From: an uncultured Selenomonadaceae bacterium
Lineage (GTDB): Bacteria; Bacillota; Negativicutes; Selenomonadales; Selenomonadaceae
DNA: 39,203 nucleotides
Assembly (NCBI GenBank): GCA_905234175.1
Contig: CAJOGX010000024.1
Coordinates: 1-39,203 of the forward strand
Direction: 5' to 3'
The position numbers were made by a program, and so were the translations under genes. Of the stretch, positions 8,172-17,165 are shown in pieces. Below the pieces are notes generated by a model. It made no database searches. It was not told where the DNA came from and worked only from the letters and a program-made list of their open reading frames with translations. The first letter of the stretch is position 1; each line of letters opens with the position of its first letter.

Positions 8172-8540
8172 ATGGCTAAGGATAAACGCGAAGAAACTTT
8201 CGAGGAAGAAGATTTTCTGGTGGAAATGAGCGACGACGAGGGCAACGTTTACTACTACGCCGAGGAAATGATTATCCCCGTCAACGGCGAAAATTTTGCG
8301 ATTCTGGTTGAAGTGCACACGGACGACGAAGAAGAAGGCGCTGAGCACGAACCCCATTGCCACTGCCACGAAGACGGCGGCGAATGCGGCTGCGGCTGTG
8401 ACGAAGATTCGGTTATCATTGCGAAAATCGTCGTGAATGAGGACGGCGAAGAAGAGTACGTGGAGCCGACCGACGAGGAATTTGAGGCGGTGCAGGAAGC
8501 GTACGAAAAGCTGATGTACGAGGCTGACGAAGAAGAATGA
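8172..8540 (+). CDS. DUF1292 (YrzB-like) protein with a His/Cys-rich insert
   Basis: 122 very acidic residues from ATG 8172. The DUF1292 body is visible in FLVEMSDDEGNVYYYAEEM, then GENFAILVEV, and later EYVEPTDEEFEAVQEAYEKL. Between its strands, about residues 58-77, lies HEPHCHCHEDGGECGCGC, holding four His and five Cys, which is not part of the Bacillus YrzB protein as I know it and looks able to bind metal. The family function is unknown, but it is strictly linked to ireB and ruvX. The mltG start overlaps its stop (ATGA). Confidence 0.9.
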   Translation: MAKDKREETFEEEDFLVEMSDDEGNVYYYAEEMIIPVNGENFAILVEVHTDDEEEGAEHEPHCHCHEDGGECGCGCDEDSVIIAKIVVNEDGEEEYVEPTDEEFEAVQEAYEKLMYEADEEE

Positions 8541-9619
8541 AACGCCTGCTCGACGTAATTCTGGCGCCAATCCGAATCCTGCGCGAAATGTTTGAGGAAC
8601 TGTCGCCGAGATTCGTGGCGCTGGTAACGGCGGGCGTACTTTTCAGCGTGTTCTTAGTGGGCACCGTGCTGATTTTCGCCGAGCCAAATCCTTCCAGAAA
8701 TTCCGACGCTCAGACTTCCGGCGCCGATAAAAAAATTCACGTGAAAGTTACCGAAGGAATGACGACCGCCGAAATTGCCGACCAGCTCGTTGCCAGGGAC
8801 GTTATCAACAGCAGCCTGAAGTTTCGCTTTCTGGCGCGCGTTCGCGGCTACGACGGCAGGCTCAAGCCAGGCACGTACACTTTCGATTACAACATGGCTG
8901 ACGAAGATGTTTTTGAGAAACTTTTGACTGGCGAAAAACATCTGGTGCGGTTCACGATTCCTGAAGGCTTTGGCGTCAGGGAAATTGCCGCGCGGCTTGA
9001 GGAACTGGAACTCGTTGACAGCGAAGATTTTTTAAAGGCGGCTGAAACTTTCGCGCCCTATGATTACATGCACCGGCACCCGAACGTTATTTACGCGGCG
9101 GAGGGATTTTTATTTCCGGAAACTTACGCGGTAGAGAGCGATTACAGCGTTGAGGAAATTTTGGAAATGATGGCGGGAGAATTTGACAGGCGCGTTACGG
9201 AGGAAATGCGTAAACAGGCGCGGGAAAAAAATTTGTCGGTGTACGAGCTGGCAACATTGGCGTCGCTGGTCGAGCGGGAAGTTCGCTACGCCGAGGATTT
9301 GCCAGTCGTCGCGCAGGTTTTCTTCAAGCGACTGGAAATGGGAATGCCGCTGCAAACGGACGCGTCGCTCCAATATTTGCTGGACGAGCCGAAGGAAGAT
9401 TTGTCGATAGAGGATACGCAAATCGAGTCGCCGTACAACACGTACCTGCACGCGGGACTTCCGCCTGGACCGATAGCGAGCGCGGGAATGGCGGCGATTG
9501 AGGCGGTACTGCACCCTGCGAAGACGGATTATCTGTACTTCGTTGCCGACAGGGACGGGCACAACCACTACGCCTACACCTACGACGAGCATTTGAATCT
9601 GGTCAATCAGTATCGCTGA
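8537..9619 (+). CDS. mltG: Endolytic peptidoglycan transglycosylase MltG (YceG)
   Basis: 360 residues. A short cytoplasmic stretch is followed by one membrane segment at about residues 31-51 (ALVTAGVLFSVFLVGTVLIF). A LysM-like subdomain comes next (VTEGMTTAEIADQLVARDVI), then the YceG catalytic domain with EGFLFPETY, in which the Glu is the catalytic residue, and ASLVEREV, LQTDASLQYLL and SPYNTYLHAGLPPGPI. It cuts nascent glycan strands at the outer face of the cytoplasmic membrane and sets glycan length. The ATGA overlap with the DUF1292 gene and a four-base gap to the U32 gene show tight operon packing. Confidence 0.95.
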   Translation: MKRLLDVILAPIRILREMFEELSPRFVALVTAGVLFSVFLVGTVLIFAEPNPSRNSDAQTSGADKKIHVKVTEGMTTAEIADQLVARDVINSSLKFRFLARVRGYDGRLKPGTYTFDYNMADEDVFEKLLTGEKHLVRFTIPEGFGVREIAARLEELELVDSEDFLKAAETFAPYDYMHRHPNVIYAAEGFLFPETYAVESDYSVEEILEMMAGEFDRRVTEEMRKQAREKNLSVYELATLASLVEREVRYAEDLPVVAQVFFKRLEMGMPLQTDASLQYLLDEPKEDLSIEDTQIESPYNTYLHAGLPPGPIASAGMAAIEAVLHPAKTDYLYFVADRDGHNHYAYTYDEHLNLVNQYR

Positions 9620-9623
9620 GGCG

Positions 9624-10847
9624 GTGAGAATTTTGGTGGAACTTCTGGCTCCGGCGGGGAATTTTGAAAAGCTGGAGGCGGCGCTGACTTACGGCGCGGA
9701 CGCGGTTTATTTCGGCGGGAAAAATTTCAGCCTGCGGGCTTACGGCGACAACTTCACCGACGAAGAAATTTTGCGGGCGGTGGACTTCACGCATTCGCGC
9801 GGGAAAAAAATTTACGCGGCGGTTAATATTTTCGCGCACAACGCAGATATTGACGCGCTGGCTGGCTACCTGAAATTTCTGGAAGGCGCTGGCGTTGACG
9901 CGGCGCTGATTTCAGATTTGGGCGTGTTCAGTTTAGCGCGGGAAGTTGCGCCGAATCTGGAACTTCATGTCAGCACGCAGGCGAACGTTACGAACTGGCG
10001 GGCGGTGAAATTTTTCAGCGAACTTGGAGCGAGCCGGATAGTTCTGGCGCGGGAACTCAGCTGCGAAGAAATTTCCACGATTCGGAAAAACTGCGCGACG
10101 GAGCTTGAAATTTTCGTACATGGCGCGATGTGCATTTCGTATTCGGGTCGGTGTTACCTGTCGAAATATCTGACGGGGCGCGACGGGAATTTGGGCGCGT
10201 GTACGCACTCCTGCCGCTGGAAATATTCACTGCTGGAGGAAAAGCGCCCGAATGAATTTTTCGCAGTGGAAGAAGATTCGCGCGGCGCGTACGTGATGAA
10301 TTCGAAAGATTTGTGCTTACTGCCGTACCTTGACAGGGTGATAGCGAGCGGGGTAAATTCGCTGAAAATCGAAGGGCGCATGAAGAGCGTGAACTACGTG
10401 GCGGGCGTCGTGAAGGTTTATCGGGCGGCGATTGACAGTTACTATGACGCGCCAGAAAAATTTTCGGTACGGGCGGAGTGGCTGGCGGAGCTGGACAAAG
10501 TTGCGCACAGACCGTACACGTCGGGCTTTTTCGTGAGCGACGGCGCACCGACGGAAATTTACGACACGTCGAAGCCGAAACGATCAACGGAATTTCTGGG
10601 GATTGTCAGAGAGTTCGACGCGGAAAAAATGCTGGCGACGATAGAGCAGCGCGGAAAATTTGAGCGCGGGCAGGTTGTAGAATTTTTTCAGCCGCAGGGA
10701 AAAACTTTCGCGCAGGAAATTTCGGCGATGTTCGACGAGGCTGGCGAAGAAATTTTGGCGGCGCCGCACGCTCAGCAAATCGTGAAAGTGCCGGTCGAAC
10801 TGCCGGTGGAAATTTGGGCGCTAATGAGAGGAGATGCAACGTCATGA
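9624..10847 (+). CDS. U32 family protein (TrhP-like, tRNA hydroxylation)
   Basis: 407 residues from a GTG at 9624; a second possible start, TTG 9636, gives MVELLAPAG. The family body ELLAPAGNFEKLEAAL, YGADAVYFGG and the signature FVHGAMCISYSGRCYLS are clear, with Cys residues at about 170-195 that in characterised relatives bind an iron-sulfur cluster. Although named peptidase U32, the Bacillus and E. coli members (TrhP) take part in 5-hydroxyuridine formation in tRNA. Bacillus has two such genes after mltG and an O-methyltransferase; here there is one and no methyltransferase. The stop overlaps the acylphosphatase start. Confidence 0.9.
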   Translation: MRILVELLAPAGNFEKLEAALTYGADAVYFGGKNFSLRAYGDNFTDEEILRAVDFTHSRGKKIYAAVNIFAHNADIDALAGYLKFLEGAGVDAALISDLGVFSLAREVAPNLELHVSTQANVTNWRAVKFFSELGASRIVLARELSCEEISTIRKNCATELEIFVHGAMCISYSGRCYLSKYLTGRDGNLGACTHSCRWKYSLLEEKRPNEFFAVEEDSRGAYVMNSKDLCLLPYLDRVIASGVNSLKIEGRMKSVNYVAGVVKVYRAAIDSYYDAPEKFSVRAEWLAELDKVAHRPYTSGFFVSDGAPTEIYDTSKPKRSTEFLGIVREFDAEKMLATIEQRGKFERGQVVEFFQPQGKTFAQEISAMFDEAGEEILAAPHAQQIVKVPVELPVEIWALMRGDATS

Positions 10848-11191
10848 GGGATTTTCTGAAACAGCTTTTTAGCAGTGACGCCGATTCGGACGCCGTGGCG
10901 CCGGTCGATTCAAAAAATGCCGTGCGGAAAGTCGTCACGGTGACTGGGCGCGTGCAGGGCGTGGGTTTCAGATACTTCGTCCGGCAGGAGGCGCACGCTC
11001 GCGGTATCAGCGGCTGGGTCAAAAATTTGAATGACGGCTCCGTTATGATGGAAATTCAGTCGACGCCCGCCGTGCTTGAAGATTTGATTGAGCGGCTCAA
11101 GAAGGGCAACGGCTTTTCCAAAATCGTGCAGCTCAAGGAATACGAAGTGCCCGTCGTCGAAGGGGAGAATAAATTTGGAATTAAATATTGA
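10844..11191 (+). CDS. Acylphosphatase with an N-terminal extension
   Basis: 115 residues. The start ATG 10844 overlaps the U32 stop (ATGA) and has GAGAGGAG upstream. The acylphosphatase domain begins near residue 25 with [21 protein letters not shown], holding the phosphate loop and catalytic Arg, and [16 protein letters not shown] supplies the active-site Asn. The first 25 residues ([19 protein letters not shown]) are an acidic, low-complexity tail not found in the usual 90-residue enzyme. It hydrolyses acyl phosphates in the cytoplasm. The end overlaps aroQ by 17 bases. Confidence 0.92.
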   Translation: MRDFLKQLFSSDADSDAVAPVDSKNAVRKVVTVTGRVQGVGFRYFVRQEAHARGISGWVKNLNDGSVMMEIQSTPAVLEDLIERLKKGNGFSKIVQLKEYEVPVVEGENKFGIKY

Positions 11192-11651
11192 CGGACTGAA
11201 CACGAAGCGGATTCTGGTACTGCACGGACCGAATCTGAACCTGCTGGGGACGCGCGAGCCGGAAGTTTATGGGACGCTGACGCTCAACGCGATAAACGAA
11301 AAACTGCGCGAGCGGGCGAAGGAACTGGGCGTGGACGAAATAGAATTTCTGCAGTCGAATTTTGAAGGCGCGCTGGTCGAGGCGATACAGAACGCGCGCG
11401 GGCGCTACGACTTCATAATTTTGAACGCGGCGGCGCTGACGCATTACAGCATAGCTCTGCGCGACGCAATTTCAGCGATACCCGTGCCGGTAATCGAAGT
11501 GCATTTGTCGAACATTCACCGGCGCGAGGAATTTCGTCACAGGTCGGTTATAGCGCCGGTCGTACTGGGACAAATCTGCGGCTTCGGCGTAGACAGTTAC
11601 ATAGCGGCGCTGGAAATTGCAACGCGGAAACTGCAGAGGGACGCCAAATGA
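11175..11651 (+). CDS. aroQ: Type II 3-dehydroquinate dehydratase
   Basis: 158 residues. The TTG start at 11175 is supported by GGGGAG at 11162-11167. The family N-terminus [20 protein letters not shown] contains the conserved Asn, Arg and catalytic Tyr; [16 protein letters not shown] and [17 protein letters not shown] contain the base-partner His and substrate-binding residues. It dehydrates 3-dehydroquinate to 3-dehydroshikimate in the aromatic amino acid pathway. No other shikimate gene is here. The stop overlaps the next ATG. The aroQ, Xaa-Pro peptidase, efp order is also seen in other Firmicutes. Confidence 0.95.
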   Translation: MELNIDGLNTKRILVLHGPNLNLLGTREPEVYGTLTLNAINEKLRERAKELGVDEIEFLQSNFEGALVEAIQNARGRYDFIILNAAALTHYSIALRDAISAIPVPVIEVHLSNIHRREEFRHRSVIAPVVLGQICGFGVDSYIAALEIATRKLQRDAK

Positions 11652-12712
11652 GCGCGCGCCTTGAACGTCTCACTAAAAAATTTCGCGCGGAAAATCTCGA
11701 CGCGGTGATTATCAGCAAGCCGGAAAATGTTTTTTACTTCAGCGGATTTCGCGGCGACAGTACGATTTTGCTCATCGGGGAAAATTTTCGCAGGCTGATA
11801 ACCGACAGCCGCTACACCGAGCAGGCGGCGTTGCAGACGAAAGATTTCGAGCTTGTCGAGCAGAGCGACGGGCTGATTAAAAAGCTGGCGGAAGAAATTA
11901 AAAACTGCGGCGCAAAAATTCTCGGCTTTGAAGGTAGAGTGCTGACTTTTGACGAATATAACAGGCTGAAAGAAAATTTGTCCGGCGTCGAACTGAAGTC
12001 GGTCGAAGTCGATTCGTTGCGGCAGATTAAAGACGCGGCGGAAATTTCAAACATACGGCGCGCGTGCGAAATTGGCGACAGGGCTTTTGCGGAAACTTTG
12101 AACTTCATCAAAGCTGGCGTCAGCGAAATTGACGTTGCGGCGGCGCTGGAAAATTTTATGCGCAGGTTCGGTTCCGAGAAGCCGGCGTTCGATACGATTG
12201 TTGCGTCGGGCGTGCGCGGGAGTCTGCCGCACGGGATTGCCAGCGAGAAAATTATTTCTGACGGCGAATTTGTGACGCTGGATTTCGGCGCGAAGTTCAA
12301 CGGCTACTGCTCTGATATGACGCGGACGGTTTGCGTTGGAAAGGCCAGCGACAGGCAGCGCGAAGTTTACGGCGCAGTTTTGAGCGCGCAGCTCCACGGG
12401 CTGGAAATTATCAAAGCGGGCGTCAGCGGGAAGTTTGTCGACGCCGCCGTTCGCGAAAAGCTGAATCGCGCGGGGCTGGGAAAATATTTCACGCACGCGC
12501 TGGGGCACAGCCTCGGTCTGGAAATTCACGAAGAGCCGCGTTTGAGCCGCCTCAGCACCTGCGAAAGTCTCGAAGCCGGAATGATTGTAACCGACGAGCC
12601 TGGCGTTTACATTGCGGGCGTCGGCGGTCTGAGGATTGAAGATACCGTGCTTGTAAGGAGAGGCGCCGCTGAAACTCTGACGAACGCGCCAAAAAATCTG
12701 ATTGAGCTTTGA
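11648..12712 (+). CDS. M24-family Xaa-Pro aminopeptidase
   Basis: 354 residues, start overlapping the aroQ stop (ATGA). The creatinase-like N-terminal domain covers about residues 1-125 ([20 protein letters not shown]). The pita-bread catalytic domain follows, with metal ligands in [40 protein letters not shown] and GGLRIEDTV, the complete Asp-Asp-His-Glu-Glu set. It removes an N-terminal residue before proline from peptides in the cytoplasm. Its place before efp matches the peptidase-efp pair in Bacillus. Confidence 0.95.
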   Translation: MSARLERLTKKFRAENLDAVIISKPENVFYFSGFRGDSTILLIGENFRRLITDSRYTEQAALQTKDFELVEQSDGLIKKLAEEIKNCGAKILGFEGRVLTFDEYNRLKENLSGVELKSVEVDSLRQIKDAAEISNIRRACEIGDRAFAETLNFIKAGVSEIDVAAALENFMRRFGSEKPAFDTIVASGVRGSLPHGIASEKIISDGEFVTLDFGAKFNGYCSDMTRTVCVGKASDRQREVYGAVLSAQLHGLEIIKAGVSGKFVDAAVREKLNRAGLGKYFTHALGHSLGLEIHEEPRLSRLSTCESLEAGMIVTDEPGVYIAGVGGLRIEDTVLVRRGAAETLTNAPKNLIEL

Positions 12713-12725
12713 GGTGTAATTGTTT

Positions 12726-14333
12726 TTGAGTAAAAAATTTCATCTGACGCTGGAAAATTTCTCAGAAACCGTTGAAAAGATTGAAGCGGCGCTGACTGCG
12801 GAAAAACTCACACGCAGGGAATTGATGAACGCGCAGCTCCTGCTGGAAGAGACTTTCATGCGAATGGTGAATCTCGGCAAGGCTGAAAGCGTCGAAATTA
12901 CAATTTCCAAACGTTTCGGCGACTTGAATTTATCGCTGGAAGGCGAGGGCGAGGAATACAACCCGCTGATTTCCGTCACGGATTTCGACGAGGACGACGA
13001 AGATTATTTCCGCACGATAATTTTAAAGTCCAACGCCGCCAAAATGCGTTACGCGCGCAAGGGCAATAAAAATCTTGTGCTGATTCAGGTGCATGAATAC
13101 AGCAGCCGCCAGATGTACTACACGCTTTTCGGAATGATTGCGGGAGTTGTCTCCGGTCTGATTTTGAAATTCACCGCGTCGCCGGAAGTCATTTCAGTTT
13201 TCAGCGAAACAATTTCCGGTTCCGTTCAGACGATGTTCATGAGCGCGCTGAATATGATGATTGCGCCGGTGGTTTTCTTCAGCATAATAAACGGAATTAC
13301 TGGGCTGACGGATTCGGTGAGCATTGGCAGAATCGGCGGCAAGTTAATTGGGCTGTACTCCATGACGACGATTATCGCGATTTTTATCGGCTTGACGATG
13401 GCGTTTTTCTTTTTTTCAAGCGGCGTCCCGCAAGTCGGAATGGTCGAGGGGGAAGCGTCGCATGAAAAAATTTCGCTAATCTCCGAGATTGTCAACGTAA
13501 TCCCGAAAAATTTAATATCGCCCGTGTTGAACCGCGAACTCCTGCAGGTAATTTTTATCGCCGTGCTCTTCGGGATTTTTATAAACAAACTCGGCGACAA
13601 GGTGAAAATGCTGAACGACTTCGCGCGGGAGGCGAATGATTTTTGCCTGGCGATTATCGGAGCAATCACGAAGTTTATCCCGCTGGTAACATTTTTCGCA
13701 ATGGCGGGGCTGATTTTAAATTTGGGGCTCGATTCAGTAATTTTGCTGGGAAAACTTTTGGGCTGCTACGCTCTCGGCATGGTGCTGATGATTTTGGTTT
13801 ACGGCTCAATACTGCTGGTATTTGGCAGAATTTCACCGGTGCCGCTTTTCAAAAAACTGCCGAGCTTTATAACAATTCCGTTCGCAACGAGCTCCTCCGC
13901 CGTAACAATGCCGTTCACGATGAAATTCTGTACAGAAAAAATTGGAATCTCGCCGAAAATTTCTTCGTTCTCAATACCAATCGGCACGACGATAAACATG
14001 GACGGCACGGCGATTTTTTATTCAACGACCTGCATAATGCTTTTGAAAATGTACGGCGTGGAAATTGACAGCACGGCGATTTTTACGCTGCTGCTTGCGA
14101 TTTTCACGGTTTCAGTCGGGGCGCCAGGAATACCAGGCGGCGCGGTAATTTTAATGGCGGCGATTGTGGGAATGTTCGGCGTACCGGCAGAAGCGATAGC
14201 GATTGTTTTAGCGATAAGCCCCATTGAAGACAGAATAAGCACCACGATAAATGTTGTCGGCGATATTGGCGCAAGTACGATTCTCGCCAAAACTGAAAAT
14301 CTGTTTGACGAGAAGATTTATTTTAAACCGTAG
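12726..14333 (+). CDS. Dicarboxylate/amino acid:cation symporter with RsbW-like N-terminal domain
   Basis: About 535 residues. TTG 12726 has GAGGTG nine bases upstream; TTG 12720 is possible but only three bases from it. From about residue 135 the protein is a DAACS (GltP/glutamate-type) symporter with eight or so membrane segments and the substrate and cation motifs SSSAVTMPFTM and NMDGTAIF, then APGIPGGAVILM. The first 130 residues are soluble and resemble an anti-sigma HATPase (RsbW) domain: LLLEETFMRM in the N-box position, EGEEYNPL in the G1 position and RKGNKNLVLIQ at the end. The N-box Asn and the G1 Asp appear missing, so it may sense rather than hydrolyse nucleotide. Substrate is not known. 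Confidence 0.85.
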   Translation: MSKKFHLTLENFSETVEKIEAALTAEKLTRRELMNAQLLLEETFMRMVNLGKAESVEITISKRFGDLNLSLEGEGEEYNPLISVTDFDEDDEDYFRTIILKSNAAKMRYARKGNKNLVLIQVHEYSSRQMYYTLFGMIAGVVSGLILKFTASPEVISVFSETISGSVQTMFMSALNMMIAPVVFFSIINGITGLTDSVSIGRIGGKLIGLYSMTTIIAIFIGLTMAFFFFSSGVPQVGMVEGEASHEKISLISEIVNVIPKNLISPVLNRELLQVIFIAVLFGIFINKLGDKVKMLNDFAREANDFCLAIIGAITKFIPLVTFFAMAGLILNLGLDSVILLGKLLGCYALGMVLMILVYGSILLVFGRISPVPLFKKLPSFITIPFATSSSAVTMPFTMKFCTEKIGISPKISSFSIPIGTTINMDGTAIFYSTTCIMLLKMYGVEIDSTAIFTLLLAIFTVSVGAPGIPGGAVILMAAIVGMFGVPAEAIAIVLAISPIEDRISTTINVVGDIGASTILAKTENLFDEKIYFKP

Positions 14334-14357
14334 AAAAATTTTGGAGGAATGATTGAA

Positions 14358-14915
14358 GTGATTTCAAGTACAGATTTTAGAACCGGTCTGACGATTGAGC
14401 TTGACGGCGGCGCGTGGCAGGTCGTAGAATTTCAGCACGTGAAACCTGGCAAGGGCGCGGCGTTCGTGCGCACGAAAATTAAAAACGTGGAGACCGGCGC
14501 GGTAGTTGAGCGCACTTTTAACCCCAACGAAAAAATGCCGCCAGCGCGCCTCGATACCCGCCGCATGGAATACCTCTACGAAACCGACGGCAACTACACG
14601 CTGATGGATACCGAAACTTATGAGCAGATGGAACTTACCAAAGAACAGCTCGGCACGGCGCTGAATTATCTCAAGGAAAATATGGAAGTCAACCTGCAGA
14701 CGTTCAAGGGACGCATTATCGGCGTCAGCCTGCCAAATTCCGTCGAGCTCAAAGTCACCGACTGCGAACCCGCCGTCAAGGGCAACACCGCAACCGGCGC
14801 GACCAAGAACGCCACGCTTGAAACCGGTTACGTCGTCCGCGTGCCGCTTTTCATTAACGAAGGCGACGTGCTCAGAATCGATACCCGCACTGGCAATTAC
14901 ATTGAGCGCGCATAA
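14358..14915 (+). CDS. efp: Elongation factor P
   Basis: 185 residues, exactly the usual length. The GTG at 14358 is chosen because GGAGG at 14343-14347 is ten bases upstream and the protein then begins ISSTDFRTG as in the family; an ATG at 14349 is only one base from the ribosome binding site. The KOW-like first domain carries the modifiable Lys32 in KPGKGAAF, followed by two OB domains, with the signature NAT and [19 protein letters not shown] at the end. EF-P relieves ribosomes stalled at proline runs. No modification enzyme gene is in the window. hpf follows after 21 bases. Confidence 0.97.
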   Translation: MISSTDFRTGLTIELDGGAWQVVEFQHVKPGKGAAFVRTKIKNVETGAVVERTFNPNEKMPPARLDTRRMEYLYETDGNYTLMDTETYEQMELTKEQLGTALNYLKENMEVNLQTFKGRIIGVSLPNSVELKVTDCEPAVKGNTATGATKNATLETGYVVRVPLFINEGDVLRIDTRTGNYIERA

Positions 14916-14936
14916 TTACGAAGGAGCTGATTTTTT

Positions 14937-15500
14937 ATGGCAACTTTTAACATAAGAGGCAAAAACGTCGACGTTACGCAGAACCTGCGCGAATACGTGG
15001 AAAAGCGCGTCGGAAAAATTACCCGCTACTTTGAGAATATCGACGAAGTTTCGGTACTGCTCGCCGTCGAAAAGGGGCGCCACATCGTCGAAGTCACGGC
15101 GGAAATTCCCCGCAGCGGGCTCGTACTTCGCGGGCAGGAATCCACGGCGGATATGTATTCCTCAATCGATCTGGTCGTAGAAAAACTCGAACGCCAGATT
15201 CGCAAGCAGAAAACTAAGCTCGAACGCCGTTTCCGTGGCGGCGGCTTCAAGGCGGAACTTTTCGCCGAGGAACAGAAAGCGGCGCGCGCTGAGGCGGCTC
15301 AGGAGGACGAGAGCGAAGAATATCCCGTCGTTAAAACTAAACGCTTCGTCGTCAAGCCCATGGACGTGCAGGAGGCGATTATGCAAATGAACCTGCTCAA
15401 CCACAGCTTTTTCGTTTTCCGCGACGCTCAGACCGAAAATTTCTGCGTGGTTTACCGGCGCAACGACGGCGCTTACGGCCTGCTCGAATCCGACAATTAA
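14937..15500 (+). CDS. hpf: Ribosome hibernation promoting factor, long form
   Basis: 187 residues from ATG 14937 with AAGGAG upstream. Residues 1-100 form the S30AE domain that sits in the ribosomal A and P sites (FNIRGKNVDVTQNLREYVEKR in two pieces, then KKQKTK-like basic segment). A linker rich in Glu and Ala leads to the C-terminal domain (VVKTKRFVVKPMDVQEAIMQM, in part, and HSFFVFRDA) that joins two small subunits into 100S dimers. It stores inactive ribosomes in slow growth. It is the last gene of the long operon; a terminator follows. Confidence 0.95.
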   Translation: MATFNIRGKNVDVTQNLREYVEKRVGKITRYFENIDEVSVLLAVEKGRHIVEVTAEIPRSGLVLRGQESTADMYSSIDLVVEKLERQIRKQKTKLERRFRGGGFKAELFAEEQKAARAEAAQEDESEEYPVVKTKRFVVKPMDVQEAIMQMNLLNHSFFVFRDAQTENFCVVYRRNDGAYGLLESDN

Positions 15501-15521
15501 TTTCCGGCTGTAAAAATTTTC

Positions 15522-15559
15522 AGCGGCACTGCTCAAATTCTGGGCGGCGCCGCTTTTTT
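15522..15559 (+). terminator. Terminator of the dapB-hpf operon
   Basis: AGCGGC (15522-15527) pairs with GCCGCT (15549-15554) around a long, partly paired loop, followed by a T run to 15559. Confidence 0.75.
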
Positions 15560-15561
15560 CA

Positions 15562-15589
15562 TTGTCTTTACAGCTTCGGCAGGTATAAT
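15562..15589 (+). promoter_or_regulatory. Promoter of the glucosidase gene
   Basis: TTGTCT at 15562-15567, a 16-base spacer and a perfect TATAAT at 15584-15589. Confidence 0.6.
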
Positions 15590-15620
15590 GAATACAAATT
15601 TTAAGCGAAAGGTGATTTGA

Positions 15621-17042
15621 ATGTTACACAAAAAATTAAAGCCGTTCCCGAAAGATTTTTTCTGGGGCGCGTCAACTTCCGCGTATCAGGTTGAAGGCGC
15701 CAACCTCGAAGACGGCAAAGGTCCTTCCTGTCAGGACGTTAAAGAGCTGCCGCCTGGTACTGCCGACCTCAAAACCTGCGCCGACAACTACCACCGCTAC
15801 AAGGAAGACATCGCGCTCATGGCGGAAATGGGCTTCAAGTCCTACCGCTTTTCAATCGCCTGGACGCGCATTCTGCCCAACGGCGACGGCGAAGTCAACC
15901 CCAAGGGTATCGAGTTCTATAACAATCTTATCAACGAGTGCCTCAAGTATAACATCACGCCAATTGTCACGATGTTCCATTTCGACATGCCCGACGCCCT
16001 TGACAGGCGCGGCTCCTGGTCTAACCGCGACTCTATCGGCTGGTTTGAAAATTATTCCAGAATCCTGTTCGAGAATTTCGGCGACCGCGTCAGGTACTGG
16101 CTGACGATTAACGAACAGAATATGCTCACGCTCGTCGGCTCGGTTATCGGTACGCTCCGCGTCCCCGAAGGCACGACGAATCTCACTAAGGAAATTTATC
16201 AGCAGAATCATCATCAGCTCGTTGCGCAGGCTAAGGCAATGGTGCTCTGCCACAAAATGCTCCCCAATGCCAAAATTGGTCCCGCGCCTAACATTTCGCT
16301 CGTCTACCCCGCCAGCTGCAAGCCCGAAGATATTATCGCCGCGCAAAACTACAACGCCATTCGCAACTGGCTTTACCTCGACGCCGCCGTCCGTGGCAGG
16401 TATAACAATTTGGTATGGGCGTACCTTGAAGAAAAAGACGCCGTGCCCACTATCGGCGAAGGCGACCTTGAGGCGCTTGCCAACGCGCACCCAGATTTTA
16501 TCGGCTTCAACTATTACAATACCGGCACCGTTCAGGCAAGCACTGACTGGAATGAAAAAATGAGCCCCAACGCCGACCAGCAAAGCGCGCGCGGCGAGGC
16601 CGGCTTCTACAAGGGCTTCAGCAACCCCAATCTTATGAAAACCGAGTTCGGCTGGGAAATTGACCCAATCGGCTTCCGCGCGACGATTCGCGAACTTTAC
16701 GACCGCTACCACCTGCCGCTGCTCGTTACTGAAAACGGGCTCGGCGCTTACGACAAGCTCGAAGACGGCAAAGTCCACGACAACTACCGCATTAAATATC
16801 TCTACGAACACATCAAACAGATTCAGCAGGCGATTACTGACGGCGCCGAAATGCTCGGCTATAACCCGTGGTCGGCTATCGATTTGGTTTCCACGCACGA
16901 AGGCATTCGCAAGCGCTACGGCTTTATCTACGTCGACACCACGGACGAAAAAGTTGGCACGCTCAATCGCTACCGCAAGGATTCCTTCTTCTGGTATAAA
17001 AAGGTTATCGCCAGCAACGGCGCGGATTTGACGGAAAATTAA
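15621..17042 (+). CDS. GH1 glycosidase, probably 6-phospho-beta-glucosidase
   Basis: 473 residues, the standard GH1 TIM-barrel length, ATG 15621 with AAAGGTGAT. The N-terminal signature FFWGASTSAYQVEGA is present. The acid/base Glu165 lies in LTINEQN, where Gln replaces the usual Pro, and the nucleophile Glu371 in LLVTENGLG. Near the end, Ser424, Lys431 and Tyr433 (STHEGIRKRYGF) have the spacing of the phosphate-binding Ser-Lys-Tyr of 6-phospho-beta-galactosidase LacG, which points to phosphorylated disaccharides delivered by a PTS. No sugar-specific PTS permease is adjacent; only a mannose-type IIA lies downstream on the other strand. The gene stands alone with its own promoter. Confidence 0.88.
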   Translation: MLHKKLKPFPKDFFWGASTSAYQVEGANLEDGKGPSCQDVKELPPGTADLKTCADNYHRYKEDIALMAEMGFKSYRFSIAWTRILPNGDGEVNPKGIEFYNNLINECLKYNITPIVTMFHFDMPDALDRRGSWSNRDSIGWFENYSRILFENFGDRVRYWLTINEQNMLTLVGSVIGTLRVPEGTTNLTKEIYQQNHHQLVAQAKAMVLCHKMLPNAKIGPAPNISLVYPASCKPEDIIAAQNYNAIRNWLYLDAAVRGRYNNLVWAYLEEKDAVPTIGEGDLEALANAHPDFIGFNYYNTGTVQASTDWNEKMSPNADQQSARGEAGFYKGFSNPNLMKTEFGWEIDPIGFRATIRELYDRYHLPLLVTENGLGAYDKLEDGKVHDNYRIKYLYEHIKQIQQAITDGAEMLGYNPWSAIDLVSTHEGIRKRYGFIYVDTTDEKVGTLNRYRKDSFFWYKKVIASNGADLTEN

Positions 17043-17055
17043 TATCGAAAAAAAA

Positions 17056-17153
17056 GCGCCCCATGGACGGGGCGCGGGCCGCACTGACGCCTGGATGGCG
17101 TCACTCGGCCCAGCTTTCTTTGCCAGCGTTTCTTTCTCGCAGAAAGAAATGCT
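17056..17153 (+). repeat. Three-hairpin dispersed repeat, copy 1
   Basis: Three consecutive inverted repeats. Hairpin 1: GCGCCCC 17056-17062 with GGGGCGC 17069-17075. Hairpin 2: GGGCCG and TGACGCC (17076-17091) with GGCGTCA and CGGCCC (17097-17111). Hairpin 3: AGCGTTTCTTTCT 17125-17137 with AGAAAGAAATGCT 17141-17153. An inverted copy lies at 25556-25652. Here the element sits between two convergent genes and may serve as their terminator. Confidence 0.8.
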
Positions 17154-17165
17154 GATTTCTTTTGC

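Noticed and set aside
15852-17084. Long minus-strand reading frame opposite the glycosidase gene
   Set aside because: It is the mirror of a certain GH1 gene, has no family resemblance and no ribosome binding site; similar mirrors lie opposite asd, alaS and 2824-4086 and come from the codon bias.
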